A stretch of 64,000 nucleotides of DNA from Mycobacteroides sp. LB1 (lineage in GTDB: Bacteria > Actinomycetota > Actinomycetes > Mycobacteriales > Mycobacteriaceae), in the NCBI RefSeq assembly GCF_013449725.1, contig NZ_JACCFF010000003.1, positions 1-64,000 on the forward strand, given 5' to 3'. The translations under genes and the position numbers were made by a program. A model generated the notes under the pieces. It made no database searches. It saw nothing but the letters and a program-made list of their open reading frames with translations, and was not told where the DNA came from. This document shows, piece after piece, positions 17,845 through 26,251 of this stretch. Position 1 is the first letter of the stretch. Every line of letters starts with the position of its first letter.

Positions 17845-18899
17845 TGAGTTGTCAGGATGGTTTTGAGAGCGTCTCCGTAGCAGTGCTCGCGTAGCGCGGC
17901 GGGGGCGTCGTCGAATGAAGCCTCGTTGGTGGTGACCAGCTCTGGCTGGAACCTGCCAGTCACCATGAGGTCAAGGACGTCGGGGATGTGCGAGCGGATG
18001 TGGCTGCGGCCGATGTGTAGCGTCAGATTGCGCATGTACCCCGCTTGAAGGGGTATGTTGCCGCGCCGGTGCATCGACCACACGCATGTGCAGATCCCAT
18101 CGGGGGCGGTGTGCCGCAATACGTTTCGCAGTCCGGCTGGGGTGCCGGTGGCGTCCACCGTGAGCGCTGCCACGGGCCAGTCCCGCGGGTGTCGCGGATC
18201 GAGAGTCTGGAACCCCAGGGCCGCGGCGCGTTCTTGAAATGCGGGCCTGGCATCGACGACGCTGATATGCGTGGCGCCGAGCGCGCGGGCGAACAGGGCA
18301 GCGAACAGCACCGTGGCCGAGGTCAACGGATCCTTGTCGTCGATACGGCCCACGAGCAGAACCTGCGTGTCGGGGTCCGCCGCTAGTAGCCCGGGCAGGT
18401 GTGGGGCGATCTGTCGGTAGGCATCACAGATGTTGTCGGCCACGCCTGTCGCCGCAGTCGGCGCGAGGCCCGCCGGCAGGCCGACAAGCATCGCGTCGGC
18501 GAAAGGCACCGCCATCAGGTCCGCTAGGGCCCCGCCCCACAAGCCACCGGATAGCCCGAACCCGTACATCGATGTCGGTGGCACCGATAGACAGTTGGCG
18601 GTATGACCGCGTCGGCACGCCGTGCATTGGCCGCAACTGATCTGGAACGGAACGACAACCCGGTCGCCGACACGTACCCCGCTCACTTCGGCTCCGATCT
18701 GCACGACTTCGGCGACGGCCTCGTGTCCGAGATGCAAGGGCAGTGGAAAGATGCTGCGGCCCAACATCATCGCCCGGTCAGCGTCGCATGTCGCGACGGC
18801 AATCGGACGGACCAGCGCACCAAGTGGGCCGGGAGGCGCCGGGCTGGGCACCGCACGCCACCGCAACGCGCCACCGGGTGAGGCGATTAGCCCTCGCAT
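17841..18899 (-). CDS. Zinc-dependent alcohol dehydrogenase
   Basis: A 352-residue medium-chain dehydrogenase if started at ATG 18899; ATG 18959 (372 residues, ggag upstream) is a real alternative and the frame continues to 19136. Catalytic zinc ligands are Cys in VATCDADR and His-Glu in LGHEA; the structural zinc site is intact in CGQCTACRRGHTANC. It should oxidise an alcohol or reduce an aldehyde or ketone with NAD(P). It diverges from a TetR gene and heads a three-gene operon with an F420-type protein and a membrane protein, so that TetR is the probable regulator. Confidence 0.88.
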   Translation of the reverse strand: MRGLIASPGGALRWRAVPSPAPPGPLGALVRPIAVATCDADRAMMLGRSIFPLPLHLGHEAVAEVVQIGAEVSGVRVGDRVVVPFQISCGQCTACRRGHTANCLSVPPTSMYGFGLSGGLWGGALADLMAVPFADAMLVGLPAGLAPTAATGVADNICDAYRQIAPHLPGLLAADPDTQVLLVGRIDDKDPLTSATVLFAALFARALGATHISVVDARPAFQERAAALGFQTLDPRHPRDWPVAALTVDATGTPAGLRNVLRHTAPDGICTCVWSMHRRGNIPLQAGYMRNLTLHIGRSHIRSHIPDVLDLMVTGRFQPELVTTNEASFDDAPAALREHCYGDALKTILTTQ

Positions 18900-19155
18900 C
18901 CGGGTGTGGCCGGGTCGACGGGCCACGCGCACGGCGTTCGCGATTCGGTTGGCCCGCATCGTGACATCACGCTCCAGGCCCACGCGTGCGGCCGACAGCA
19001 CGTTCGGGGACAACAACCGTGCGTAGTGACCGGCTGCGGTGCGGGGCCGGATCAGTCCACCGCGATTATCGGGCACCGGGCCGCGCGCCCGTTCGTTTCT
19101 GAAACGCCATCGTTCTAGTTTGATATTAGGAACCACGCCGTGTCAAGATAATAGA

Positions 19156-19794
19156 GTGCAGCCATTGGTTCGGCCATATCGGGGCGTGACACCGCAACAG
19201 CGGATCGAACAGCGGCGCACGCAGCTCATCGATGCGGCGGTCGATCTGTTTGGGACTGTCGGTTACCGGGCGGCCACCGTCGACGACCTCTGCGCACGCG
19301 CCGGTCTTTCGAAACGCTACTTTTACGAATCCTTTTCCAGCAGTGAGGAATTGCTACTAGCCAGCTATCAACGGTGCACGGATGAGATCCTTGAGGCCAT
19401 GGTCCGTGCCGTCACGGAGGCGGGCACCACCGTCGATGACCAACTGCGTGCGGCACTGTCCGGCTACTTCGGTGCCATCGAAGCCGACCAGCGGCGCGCC
19501 CGCATCACGCTGCTCGAAATCCTCGGAGTCAGTCCAGCCGTTTCCGCCGCGTATGTGGCTCAAACCGAACGATTCGCCTACACAGTCCAGGCACTGGCCC
19601 CGGACGTCTTCGCCGCCGGCGAGCTCCCCACCGAACAGCTGCATCTCATCGCCCAGGGCATCATCGGCGCCATCACCACGATCGCCGCCCAGTGGCTACT
19701 CGAAGACCGCCGCCGCCCCTGCACGCAACTCATCGATGCCAGCCACCTACTGGTTCTGGCCGTGTTGGACGGACTGCCTACCGCGGTGACATAA
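19156..19794 (+). CDS. TetR-family regulator
   Basis: A 212-residue regulator, start taken as GTG 19156 so that the helix-turn-helix lies at the N-terminus (RRTQLIDAAVDLFGTVGYRA ... GLSKRYFYESFSSSEEL). The C-terminal ligand domain is helical and includes HLIAQGIIGAITTIAAQW. It is divergent from the zinc alcohol dehydrogenase operon, the common arrangement for a local repressor. It is followed after about 75 bases by a SRPBCC gene that may be co-transcribed. No convincing long palindrome was found in the shared upstream region. Confidence 0.88.
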   Translation: MQPLVRPYRGVTPQQRIEQRRTQLIDAAVDLFGTVGYRAATVDDLCARAGLSKRYFYESFSSSEELLLASYQRCTDEILEAMVRAVTEAGTTVDDQLRAALSGYFGAIEADQRRARITLLEILGVSPAVSAAYVAQTERFAYTVQALAPDVFAAGELPTEQLHLIAQGIIGAITTIAAQWLLEDRRRPCTQLIDASHLLVLAVLDGLPTAVT

Positions 19795-19868
19795 CCACGC
19801 AGTGCAGGACCTGACCGCCGCAACCGGCACGCAATCCTGCATATGACGCACGAGGAAAGGGCACAGAC

Positions 19869-20330
19869 ATGGAAACGGTTACCGTGCAACGCACTATCGC
19901 CGCCCCGCGCCAGGCGGTATTTGATTGGATCAGCAACGCGCACAACTACACTCGAATACGCGGCATCTTTCATGAGCACGTTGCCGAGCCTGGCGAGACG
20001 GCACGCTACGGACTCGGCGCTGTCCGGATGTTGGTCGGGGTATTCGGAGTGTTTTGGGAACGCATCACCGCCTACACGCCACCGGAAGTGTTCGATTACC
20101 ACGTCTACCGCGTGTTTCCCCCCGCGCGCCACGAGAACGGCCGGGTCAGTTTCGCCGAGGTCGACGGCGGCACGCACGTTGTATGGACCTCAAGCTTCGA
20201 ATTGCGGGTTCCGCTACTCGGGGCATTTCTTACCCGTGCGATTGCGCGGCCACTTTTTACGTATGTCTTCAACCGCGCACTGGATCTCGCCACCGACGAC
20301 CTCACTCGGCGGCCCAGGCAACGAGCGTGA
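19869..20330 (+). CDS. SRPBCC / polyketide cyclase-like protein
   Basis: A 153-residue protein with gaggaaagg before ATG 19869. The opening VTVQRTIAAPRQAVFDWISN is the typical first strand and helix of the START/SRPBCC fold, which forms a deep hydrophobic cavity for lipids, polyketides or aromatic ligands. The closing helix VFNRALDLATDDL agrees. It follows the TetR gene in the same direction. Ligand and activity cannot be read from sequence. Confidence 0.82.
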   Translation: METVTVQRTIAAPRQAVFDWISNAHNYTRIRGIFHEHVAEPGETARYGLGAVRMLVGVFGVFWERITAYTPPEVFDYHVYRVFPPARHENGRVSFAEVDGGTHVVWTSSFELRVPLLGAFLTRAIARPLFTYVFNRALDLATDDLTRRPRQRA

Positions 20331-20402
20331 TTCCTGGAGGTTTTGTCCCACCTGACTCCCCACCCATGTCACATCCGAGCGGTCGGTGGTGTCTTAAAGG
20401 CT

Positions 20403-20912
20403 ATGACTAATCGTACTGGGAATTCGGTTCAGGGCTATCGGTGGTTCGGAGACTTGGAATCGCCTCTTCTTCGTTGGGGACTTCGCATCGTTGGTGTTGC
20501 CTTCATTGCGTACTCGTTCGCGGCGATGCCGCTGCTTGCGATGACCCCACTTGGCGACGAGCACGGCAGCACGATGGGGCACCTCGTTTCGTGGGGCAGC
20601 AGCGGTCTTGAGTACCAGGTGATGCTCTGCGCGGTTAACATTGGCATGGGCATTTACCTGGCGTTATCGGGAAACGACCCTGTCAAGTATCGGTATGTGA
20701 TCGACGTTTTCCTTGTATCGCAGAGTCTGCACATGGTTTCGATGTTCGCGATGGGTTTCATCTCGCCTGCGCATCGCATGCACCTGATCGGCGATGTCCC
20801 GGTGGCTACTCTGAGTGTGGTCGTTGTAGCCCTTGTTTGGTTGCCAGTGCGTAAGAAAGCTTCGACGGCAGCCGGTAGGGATTGTCGCCGTGAACATCTG
20901 GAAGTGGCCTAG
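20403..20912 (+). CDS. Small integral membrane protein
   Basis: A 169-residue protein from ATG 20403 (the frame extends 20 codons upstream). Four hydrophobic segments: about residues 30-50, 70-88, 100-118 and 128-148, with an acidic and histidine-bearing loop (TPLGDEHGSTMGH). It is visibly less GC-rich than its neighbours and uses more AT-ending codons, hinting at separate ancestry. The pattern resembles DUF6632-type proteins, though I am not certain. Function unknown. Confidence 0.65.
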   Translation: MTNRTGNSVQGYRWFGDLESPLLRWGLRIVGVAFIAYSFAAMPLLAMTPLGDEHGSTMGHLVSWGSSGLEYQVMLCAVNIGMGIYLALSGNDPVKYRYVIDVFLVSQSLHMVSMFAMGFISPAHRMHLIGDVPVATLSVVVVALVWLPVRKKASTAAGRDCRREHLEVA

Positions 20913-21044
20913 GGCCGGCCACGCCGCAATACCGGACATAAATCCGAGCGAGTGGCCGGTGGCTTCCGATCGCCGACGGCCGTCGATTCGGGTTGATCAC
21001 AACAGAATTCTGGGCGAGAGGCTTGAGCTCTAGCGCCAGCGGGA

Positions 21045-21440
21045 TCAGCCGGCCATGAACTCGTCATAGGCAGTGGCCAGGCCTGCCGGTAGCACGGTGA
21101 CATTGCATTCGCGCTGGGCGTTGCCGATCGGGGCCAGAATTCCGCGTAACTCGTGGTACTCCGTGGGATGAGCGGTGAAGTACGTGCGGATGTTGGCGGC
21201 CGCCTCGGGCCGGGACTGGTTGGGAGCGGCATCAAACACCGTGCGTGCATCCGGGTGGGCGTCTAGGTACCCGCGGGCCGCGATGGTGGTGGAGTCGACG
21301 GTGTCGGACAGTCTTTCGCGGCTGCAGTCCGGTGCCGCGAATGCGGCCGGTGCCACCACGATTGTCGCGGTGAGTCCTGCGATAAGGCTGACTGCGCTGG
21401 TGAGCGCGATCTGGCGTAGACGTGCACGGTGGAACTTCAT
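21045..21440 (-). CDS. Hemophore-related secreted protein
   Basis: A 131-residue protein with aaagagag before ATG 21440 and a signal peptide ending near FAAPDC. The mature part carries paired cysteines (PDCSRERL and QRECNVTV) and the pattern ARGYLDAHPDARTVFDAA ... IRTYFTAHPTEYHELRGIL, which is characteristic of the MTB hemophore-related family (Rv0203-like). Rv0203 binds haem outside the cell and passes it to MmpL3/MmpL11. No MmpL gene is nearby, so the haem role is by family only. Confidence 0.8.
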   Translation of the reverse strand: MKFHRARLRQIALTSAVSLIAGLTATIVVAPAAFAAPDCSRERLSDTVDSTTIAARGYLDAHPDARTVFDAAPNQSRPEAAANIRTYFTAHPTEYHELRGILAPIGNAQRECNVTVLPAGLATAYDEFMAG

Positions 21441-21524
21441 GGCATCTCTCTTTGGGTCAGTCGTGCACTGATCCCCGACCTTGTTCCCGGCCTAGTTTAC
21501 ACTGTACGCAGTATGCGCTAGCGG

Positions 21525-22766
21525 TCAAATAGTCGCGAGCGGGACCTCTGCGGCGATCAGGTCCAGGAGTGCGGGATACCGCTTGGCCTCCTTGTGGTTA
21601 CCCGGCTTACCGCTGCTGACGACGCCAACGGACAGCGCACGCGCAGGGTCCGCCCATACCGCGATGTCCACCAGTCCGGTGTGGCCGAACGCGGCGGGTG
21701 AATTGCGTCCGAACGGACCGAATCGCTTGGAGCCCAACATGTATCCGGTCCCCCAGCGCATCGGCATGCCGCCGGTCGCCATATCGGGGCGCAGACGTCG
21801 GGCCGGTGCCGCCGCGGCGCGGATCGTCTCGGGTGACATGATCCGCACACCATCGAGTTCCCCTCCGCGGCGCAATATCTCGGCGAATCGGGACAGCTCG
21901 TTCGCGGTGGAGACGGTGTTGGACGACGGTATTACGCCGGTGAGGAAGAACGGCTGGTTCGACATCGGGATGATCTCGTGCATGGTCCCGCCGACGACCG
22001 CCCGGAAGGCCGCACGCATGGGTGCGGGCAGCGGCTTGCCAGTCGGGTGACTCGGTGCGACCAGCGGCACGTCCTCCGGCGCCACACCGTAGTTGGTCCA
22101 CCGAAATCCAAGGGGATCAAGGATTTCTGTGGCGAGGATGTCGCGGATGCTCTTGCCGGTCGCACCGAGCACGATCTCGCGTATCAATGGTCCCCAAGTC
22201 AGTGCGTGGTACATGTGCACCAGCCCGGGCCGATACAACGGCCGCAGCTGACCGAGCTGCTCGCGGGTGTACTCGCTGTCGTTCATCCGGCTGATGTCCG
22301 GCCGCGGCCCGGTGGGGATGGGGATGCCCGCGCTGTGCGTCATCACGTGTCGGACAGTGATGCGATCCTTGCCGCGGCTGGTGAAGGTGGGCAGGTATTC
22401 GCAGACACGATCGTCGAGCGATAGCGCGCCCCGTTCGACCAGCAGGTGGACCACCGTCGTCGACATGGCCTTGGCTGCCGAGTACACGCAGAACGGTGTG
22501 TCGGTGGTGACGGGGATCTTCTCGGCGTCGGCCGGATCGTCGGGCCCATTGCCCCAGCCGTGCCCGATCGCGCGGTTGAGGATCACCTTCCCCTTGTGCC
22601 GCAGACACACCTGGATCGCCGGGTGCATACCCGCCTGGTACCAGTACCGGGTGGCCTGCCAAATCCGTTCGACGGCGGCCGGGTCGATCCCGGAGTGATC
22701 CTCGTCGGCCGTGTTCGTCACCGAGTCCAGGTCGGCCGGAACTCGTATACGTCCGTCTTCGGTCAT
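21525..22766 (-). CDS. Serine beta-lactamase-like esterase (class C fold)
   Basis: A 413-residue cytoplasmic protein (no signal peptide) with aggaagg before ATG 22766. The catalytic serine motif is SAAK (SxxK), the second motif is MYHALTWG (YxxxTWG as in EstB-type esterases), and the third is FGHTGLVD. This pattern fits the beta-lactamase/transpeptidase-like family that hydrolyses esters, as with the many Lip proteins of mycobacteria. It is 33 bases downstream of fadE on the same strand, suggesting a lipid-related operon. True beta-lactamase activity is unlikely without export. Confidence 0.85.
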   Translation of the reverse strand: MTEDGRIRVPADLDSVTNTADEDHSGIDPAAVERIWQATRYWYQAGMHPAIQVCLRHKGKVILNRAIGHGWGNGPDDPADAEKIPVTTDTPFCVYSAAKAMSTTVVHLLVERGALSLDDRVCEYLPTFTSRGKDRITVRHVMTHSAGIPIPTGPRPDISRMNDSEYTREQLGQLRPLYRPGLVHMYHALTWGPLIREIVLGATGKSIRDILATEILDPLGFRWTNYGVAPEDVPLVAPSHPTGKPLPAPMRAAFRAVVGGTMHEIIPMSNQPFFLTGVIPSSNTVSTANELSRFAEILRRGGELDGVRIMSPETIRAAAAPARRLRPDMATGGMPMRWGTGYMLGSKRFGPFGRNSPAAFGHTGLVDIAVWADPARALSVGVVSSGKPGNHKEAKRYPALLDLIAAEVPLATI

Positions 22767-22799
22767 GGTGTCCTTCCTACCCCGACCCGGTGACCGGAC

Positions 22800-23945
22800 T
22801 CAGAAGCCCAGGTCGCGGCCGATGAGCTCCTTCATGATCTCGTTGGAGCCCGCCCAGATCTTGGTTACCCGCGCGTCCATCCAGGCCCGTGCGACGCGGT
22901 ATTCCTTCATGTAGCCGTAGCCGCCGTGCAGCTGCACGCACGCGTCGATGACCTCGTTCTGCACCTGGGAGGACCACCATTTGGCCTTGGCGGCGTCGAT
23001 CGCGGTGAGCTCGCCCTTGCTGTGCGCCAGCACGCCCTGATCGACATACACCTGTGCCGCTTCGAGTTTGGTGACGAGCTCGGCGATGAGGAACTTGTTG
23101 TACTGCAGGCTGCCGATCTGCTGGCCGAAGGCCTTGCGCTCTTTGGCGTATGCGATGGTCTCCTCGAGCACTCCGGCCGCATGGGCGATATTGGACACCG
23201 CGCAGCCCATCCGCTCCTGGGGCAGCCGCTGCATCATGGCGACGAATCCCTGGTTGACCTCGCCGATGACGTTTTCGGCGGGTACCCGGACATCGGTGAA
23301 GAACAGCTCGGCGGTGTCGGCCTCGGGCTGGCCGACCTTGTCCAGCTTGCGGCCGCGTTCGAACCCGGGCATGCCCTCCTCTACCGCGAACAGGGTGATG
23401 CCCTTGGCCTTCAGCTCGGGCGCCGTGCGCGCGGCGACGATGACGAGATCGGCGCGTGAGCCGTTGGTGATGAACGTCTTGGAGCCGTTGATGACCCAGT
23501 CGTCACCATCCTTGACGGCGGTCGTCTTGAGGGCGGCAAGATCGGAGCCACCGGACGGCTCCGTCATCCCGATGGCGGTGATCATCTCGCCGCTACAGAA
23601 CTTGGGCAGCCAGCGTTGCTTCTGCTCGTCGGTGGTCAACTCGACCAAGTAGGGCGCCACGATGTCGAAATGAATCGACATCGAGGAGGCTAGGGCGGCG
23701 CTGGAGCGGGCCAGCTCCTCCTGCAGGACCGCGTTGTAACGGTAGTCTCCGGCACTGCTGCCGCCGTACTCCTCGGGCACGTCGAGCCCCAGGTAGCCCT
23801 GCTTACCGGCCTCTTCCCAGAGCTCCCGATCGATATAGCGCTGCTCGATGAAACTCTCGGCGCGCGGCTCGACGTGACGCTGTACGAATGCCTTGACCGA
23901 CTCCCGGAACGCCTCGTGGTCCTCGGTGTAGATGGTGCGTTGCAT
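22800..23945 (-). CDS. Acyl-CoA dehydrogenase (FadE type)
   Basis: A 381-residue flavoprotein with the family signatures IGMTEPSGGSDLAALKT (FAD contact) and QLHGGYGYMKEYRVARAW. It catalyses alpha,beta-dehydrogenation of an acyl-CoA, passing electrons to ETF. At the usual C-terminal catalytic Glu position (IYEGT in MCAD-type enzymes) this protein has IWAGSNEI, so the base, if any, must lie elsewhere as in isovaleryl- and long-chain-type enzymes. It probably shares a transcript with the esterase gene after it. Confidence 0.9.
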   Translation of the reverse strand: MQRTIYTEDHEAFRESVKAFVQRHVEPRAESFIEQRYIDRELWEEAGKQGYLGLDVPEEYGGSSAGDYRYNAVLQEELARSSAALASSMSIHFDIVAPYLVELTTDEQKQRWLPKFCSGEMITAIGMTEPSGGSDLAALKTTAVKDGDDWVINGSKTFITNGSRADLVIVAARTAPELKAKGITLFAVEEGMPGFERGRKLDKVGQPEADTAELFFTDVRVPAENVIGEVNQGFVAMMQRLPQERMGCAVSNIAHAAGVLEETIAYAKERKAFGQQIGSLQYNKFLIAELVTKLEAAQVYVDQGVLAHSKGELTAIDAAKAKWWSSQVQNEVIDACVQLHGGYGYMKEYRVARAWMDARVTKIWAGSNEIMKELIGRDLGF

Positions 23946-24004
23946 GGTGTTATCGAAGCACGCGTCTAAATTCGGGTGCTGAGGTGTTGGGTGGGGTGAT
24001 AGGC

Positions 24005-24919
24005 ATGGAGACCATGAAGCTGCCCGTCATTGCCGGTCTCGTCGCCCTGACCGCGGGCTGCGGTGCGCCCTCCGAGGGGCGTGACCAGCTCGAACGCACT
24101 CCCCCGACGATCACCTCCATGGCCGGTCAGCCGGAGTGGACGCAACCGCGTGCGCCGATTCGGGTACATGGGGACACGTATTACGTCGGGACCGAGGGCA
24201 TCAGTTCGGTGTTGATTCGGACGGATGACGGTCTGGTCCTGCTGGACGTGGGCATGCCACAGTCGGCGCCGGTGGTCGAGGAGAACATCCGCGCGCTGGG
24301 GTTCGCCGTCGAGGACGTGAAGTACGTCCTAACCTCCCACACCCACTACGACCACGTGGGCGGTGTCGCGGCGGTGGTCCACGACAGCGGCGCCACCGCG
24401 GTATCGAGCCCCTCCGGTGCCAAATCGCTGCGCGACGGGCATGTGGCTGCGGATGATCCGCAGGCTTCCGATGGCGCGAACGCCGCCTTCCCCGCGGTCG
24501 AGCGGGTGCGGGAAGTCGCCGACGGAGAGGTGGTGCAACTCGGAAATACTGCCGTGACGGCGCATTTCACTCCGGGTCATACACCGGGTGGTGTCAGTTG
24601 GACCTGGAAATCGTGTGAGGGTGATCGGTGCCTCAACATGGTGTATGCAGACAGCCTCAATGCCGTGGCGACAGGGGATTTCCGCATCACTCCGCTGGAG
24701 GCGCAGTTCCGGCGGAGCATCCAGACCGTGCGCGACCTACCTTGCGACATCCTGTTCTCTGTCCATCCGGAGCAGGCGGGCGATATCGAGAAGCTGAACA
24801 GGCTTGCCGTGGAGCGTGATCCGAACCCGATGATCGACCCGAAGGCGTGCGGGGCGCTTGCCGATAAGTTCGACGCAAAGCTGGACCAGCGGATCACCGA
24901 GGAGCAAGCCGGTCGCTGA
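24005..24919 (+). CDS. Subclass B3-like metallo-beta-lactamase lipoprotein
   Basis: A 304-residue protein from ATG 24005 (ggggtg upstream; ATG 24014 possible). A lipobox LTAGC puts the lipidated Cys at 19, so it is exported and membrane-anchored. All B3 zinc ligands are present: HTHYDH at 112-117, His192 in FTPGHTPGG, and His254 in FSVHPEQ, plus the B3-typical VYADSLNAV (Ser near 217) and SWTW. B3 enzymes hydrolyse penicillins, cephalosporins and carbapenems with two zincs. Beta-lactam hydrolysis is a family-based expectation; lactonase activity or another hydrolase role is possible. Confidence 0.88.
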   Translation: METMKLPVIAGLVALTAGCGAPSEGRDQLERTPPTITSMAGQPEWTQPRAPIRVHGDTYYVGTEGISSVLIRTDDGLVLLDVGMPQSAPVVEENIRALGFAVEDVKYVLTSHTHYDHVGGVAAVVHDSGATAVSSPSGAKSLRDGHVAADDPQASDGANAAFPAVERVREVADGEVVQLGNTAVTAHFTPGHTPGGVSWTWKSCEGDRCLNMVYADSLNAVATGDFRITPLEAQFRRSIQTVRDLPCDILFSVHPEQAGDIEKLNRLAVERDPNPMIDPKACGALADKFDAKLDQRITEEQAGR

Positions 24920-24977
24920 TACGTCGGTGCGCCAAGGCGAGCCCGTCGAGAAGGTATGAGGGCTAGGCTTCCGCAGC

Positions 24978-25367
24978 ATGATCATCGCAGGACTGGTGCT
25001 GACGGGAATTGCCGCGCTTATCCACGTATACATCTTCTATCTGGAGTCGATCGCCTGGACCGGTGAGAAGACTCGGAAGATCTTCGGTGTCCGCACCCTT
25101 GAGGAAGCCGAGGTCACCAAACCGCTCGCCTTCAACCAGGGCTTCTACAACCTGTTCCTGGCGATCGCCATCGCGGTCGGGACGGTGTTCTGGGCGCGGG
25201 GTTGCACGGCGGTCGGCGCCACGCTGGTGTTCACGGGCGCGGGATCCATGGTCGCGGCCGGTTTGGTGCTGTTGATCTCGTCCCCGGACAAGGCCTCGGC
25301 CGCCTTGAAACAGCTGGTGCCGCCGCTTCTCGGAATAGTTTGTCTGGCAGTGGGATTGGCTCTGTAG
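24978..25367 (+). CDS. DUF1304 membrane protein
   Basis: A 129-residue protein with four hydrophobic segments. The family features are IHVYIFYLESIAWTGEKTRK near residues 15-35, the FGVRTLEE loop and FNQGFYNLFLAIAI near residue 52. DUF1304 proteins are small membrane proteins of unknown function. It ends four bases before the convergent rhodanese gene. Confidence 0.85.
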   Translation: MIIAGLVLTGIAALIHVYIFYLESIAWTGEKTRKIFGVRTLEEAEVTKPLAFNQGFYNLFLAIAIAVGTVFWARGCTAVGATLVFTGAGSMVAAGLVLLISSPDKASAALKQLVPPLLGIVCLAVGLAL

Positions 25368-25371
25368 TCCG

Positions 25372-26208
25372 TTAGATCGGATCGGGTCCGGTGGCGACCG
25401 GACGCTCCGGGTCGCTCGACCACTCCGACCAGGATCCTGGGTACAGGGTGGCCGCATATCCCGCGACGGCCAGCGCGGCGATCTGGTGGGTCGCGGTGAC
25501 CCCTGAACCGCAGTACACCGTCACGGGGCCTTCGCCGGCGCCGAGTGCATTGAACCGTTCGCGGAGCTCAGCCGGTATGCGGAAGGTCCCGTCCGCATTG
25601 ATATTTTCGGCCGTCGGGGCGGAGACGGCACCGGGGATATGTCCGGCGCGCGGGTCCAGAGGCTCTTCGTCTCCGCGGTAGCGGGCCGAAGCGCGGGCGT
25701 CCAGAATGCGGATGTCGCCCCACTTCGATTGGACGGCAACCTCGTTGATATCGACAGAGGCCAGCCCGTCGAGGGAGGTGATGGTCACGTCGCCGGGCTC
25801 GGCGACGACGGCTCCTGTCGCTATTCGTCCCCCGAAGCGCTGCCAGGCCGCCCAACCCCCATCGAGAATCCGGACATCGGACACCCCGGCGGCACGCAAC
25901 AGCCACCAGGCACGTGAGGCCGCTTGCCCGTTCCAGTCGTCATAGACGACCACGGAGTCGCCGCCGTTGAGACCCCAGCGGCGGGCGCTGGTTTGGAAGG
26001 CATCCGGCGTGGGCAGCGGATGGCGTCCGCGACCCGCGGCTGAGTGGTCCGCCAGGTCGGCGTCGAGATCCACGAATACCGCACCGGGAAGGTGGCCTTC
26101 CAGATAGGCCGGGCGGCCATCGGGTTGCATGACGGTCCAACGCACGTCGAGCAGCCGGACGTCAGAGAACCGGTCAGCGAGTTCGGCGGCCGAGATGAGC
26201 ACGTCCAT
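25372..26208 (-). CDS. Two-domain sulfurtransferase (rhodanese)
   Basis: A 278-residue tandem rhodanese protein of SseA/3-mercaptopyruvate sulfurtransferase type. The N-terminal, inactive rhodanese domain has LLDVRW ... EGHLPGAVFVDLD and VVVYDDWNG; the C-terminal domain has ILDARASARYRGDEEP and the active-site Cys in VTVYCGSGVTA. The CGSGVTA loop fits mercaptopyruvate-type more than CRKG-type rhodaneses. It moves sulfane sulfur to thiol or cyanide acceptors. It is monocistronic and convergent with the DUF1304 gene. Confidence 0.9.
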   Translation of the reverse strand: MDVLISAAELADRFSDVRLLDVRWTVMQPDGRPAYLEGHLPGAVFVDLDADLADHSAAGRGRHPLPTPDAFQTSARRWGLNGGDSVVVYDDWNGQAASRAWWLLRAAGVSDVRILDGGWAAWQRFGGRIATGAVVAEPGDVTITSLDGLASVDINEVAVQSKWGDIRILDARASARYRGDEEPLDPRAGHIPGAVSAPTAENINADGTFRIPAELRERFNALGAGEGPVTVYCGSGVTATHQIAALAVAGYAATLYPGSWSEWSSDPERPVATGPDPI

Positions 26209-26251
26209 CTCTCCACCATAGATCCGTGGAAAGTCGATTTTCGATGAGAAG

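Noticed and set aside
18900..19136. N-terminal extension of the alcohol dehydrogenase to 19136
   Set aside because: The extra residues are Arg-rich and unlike the family; the normal dehydrogenase start is at 18899 or at most 18959.
21480..21524. Possible TetR-type site (tttacactgtacgcagt) upstream of the hemophore-like gene
   Set aside because: Only 4-bp symmetric arms; too weak to call.
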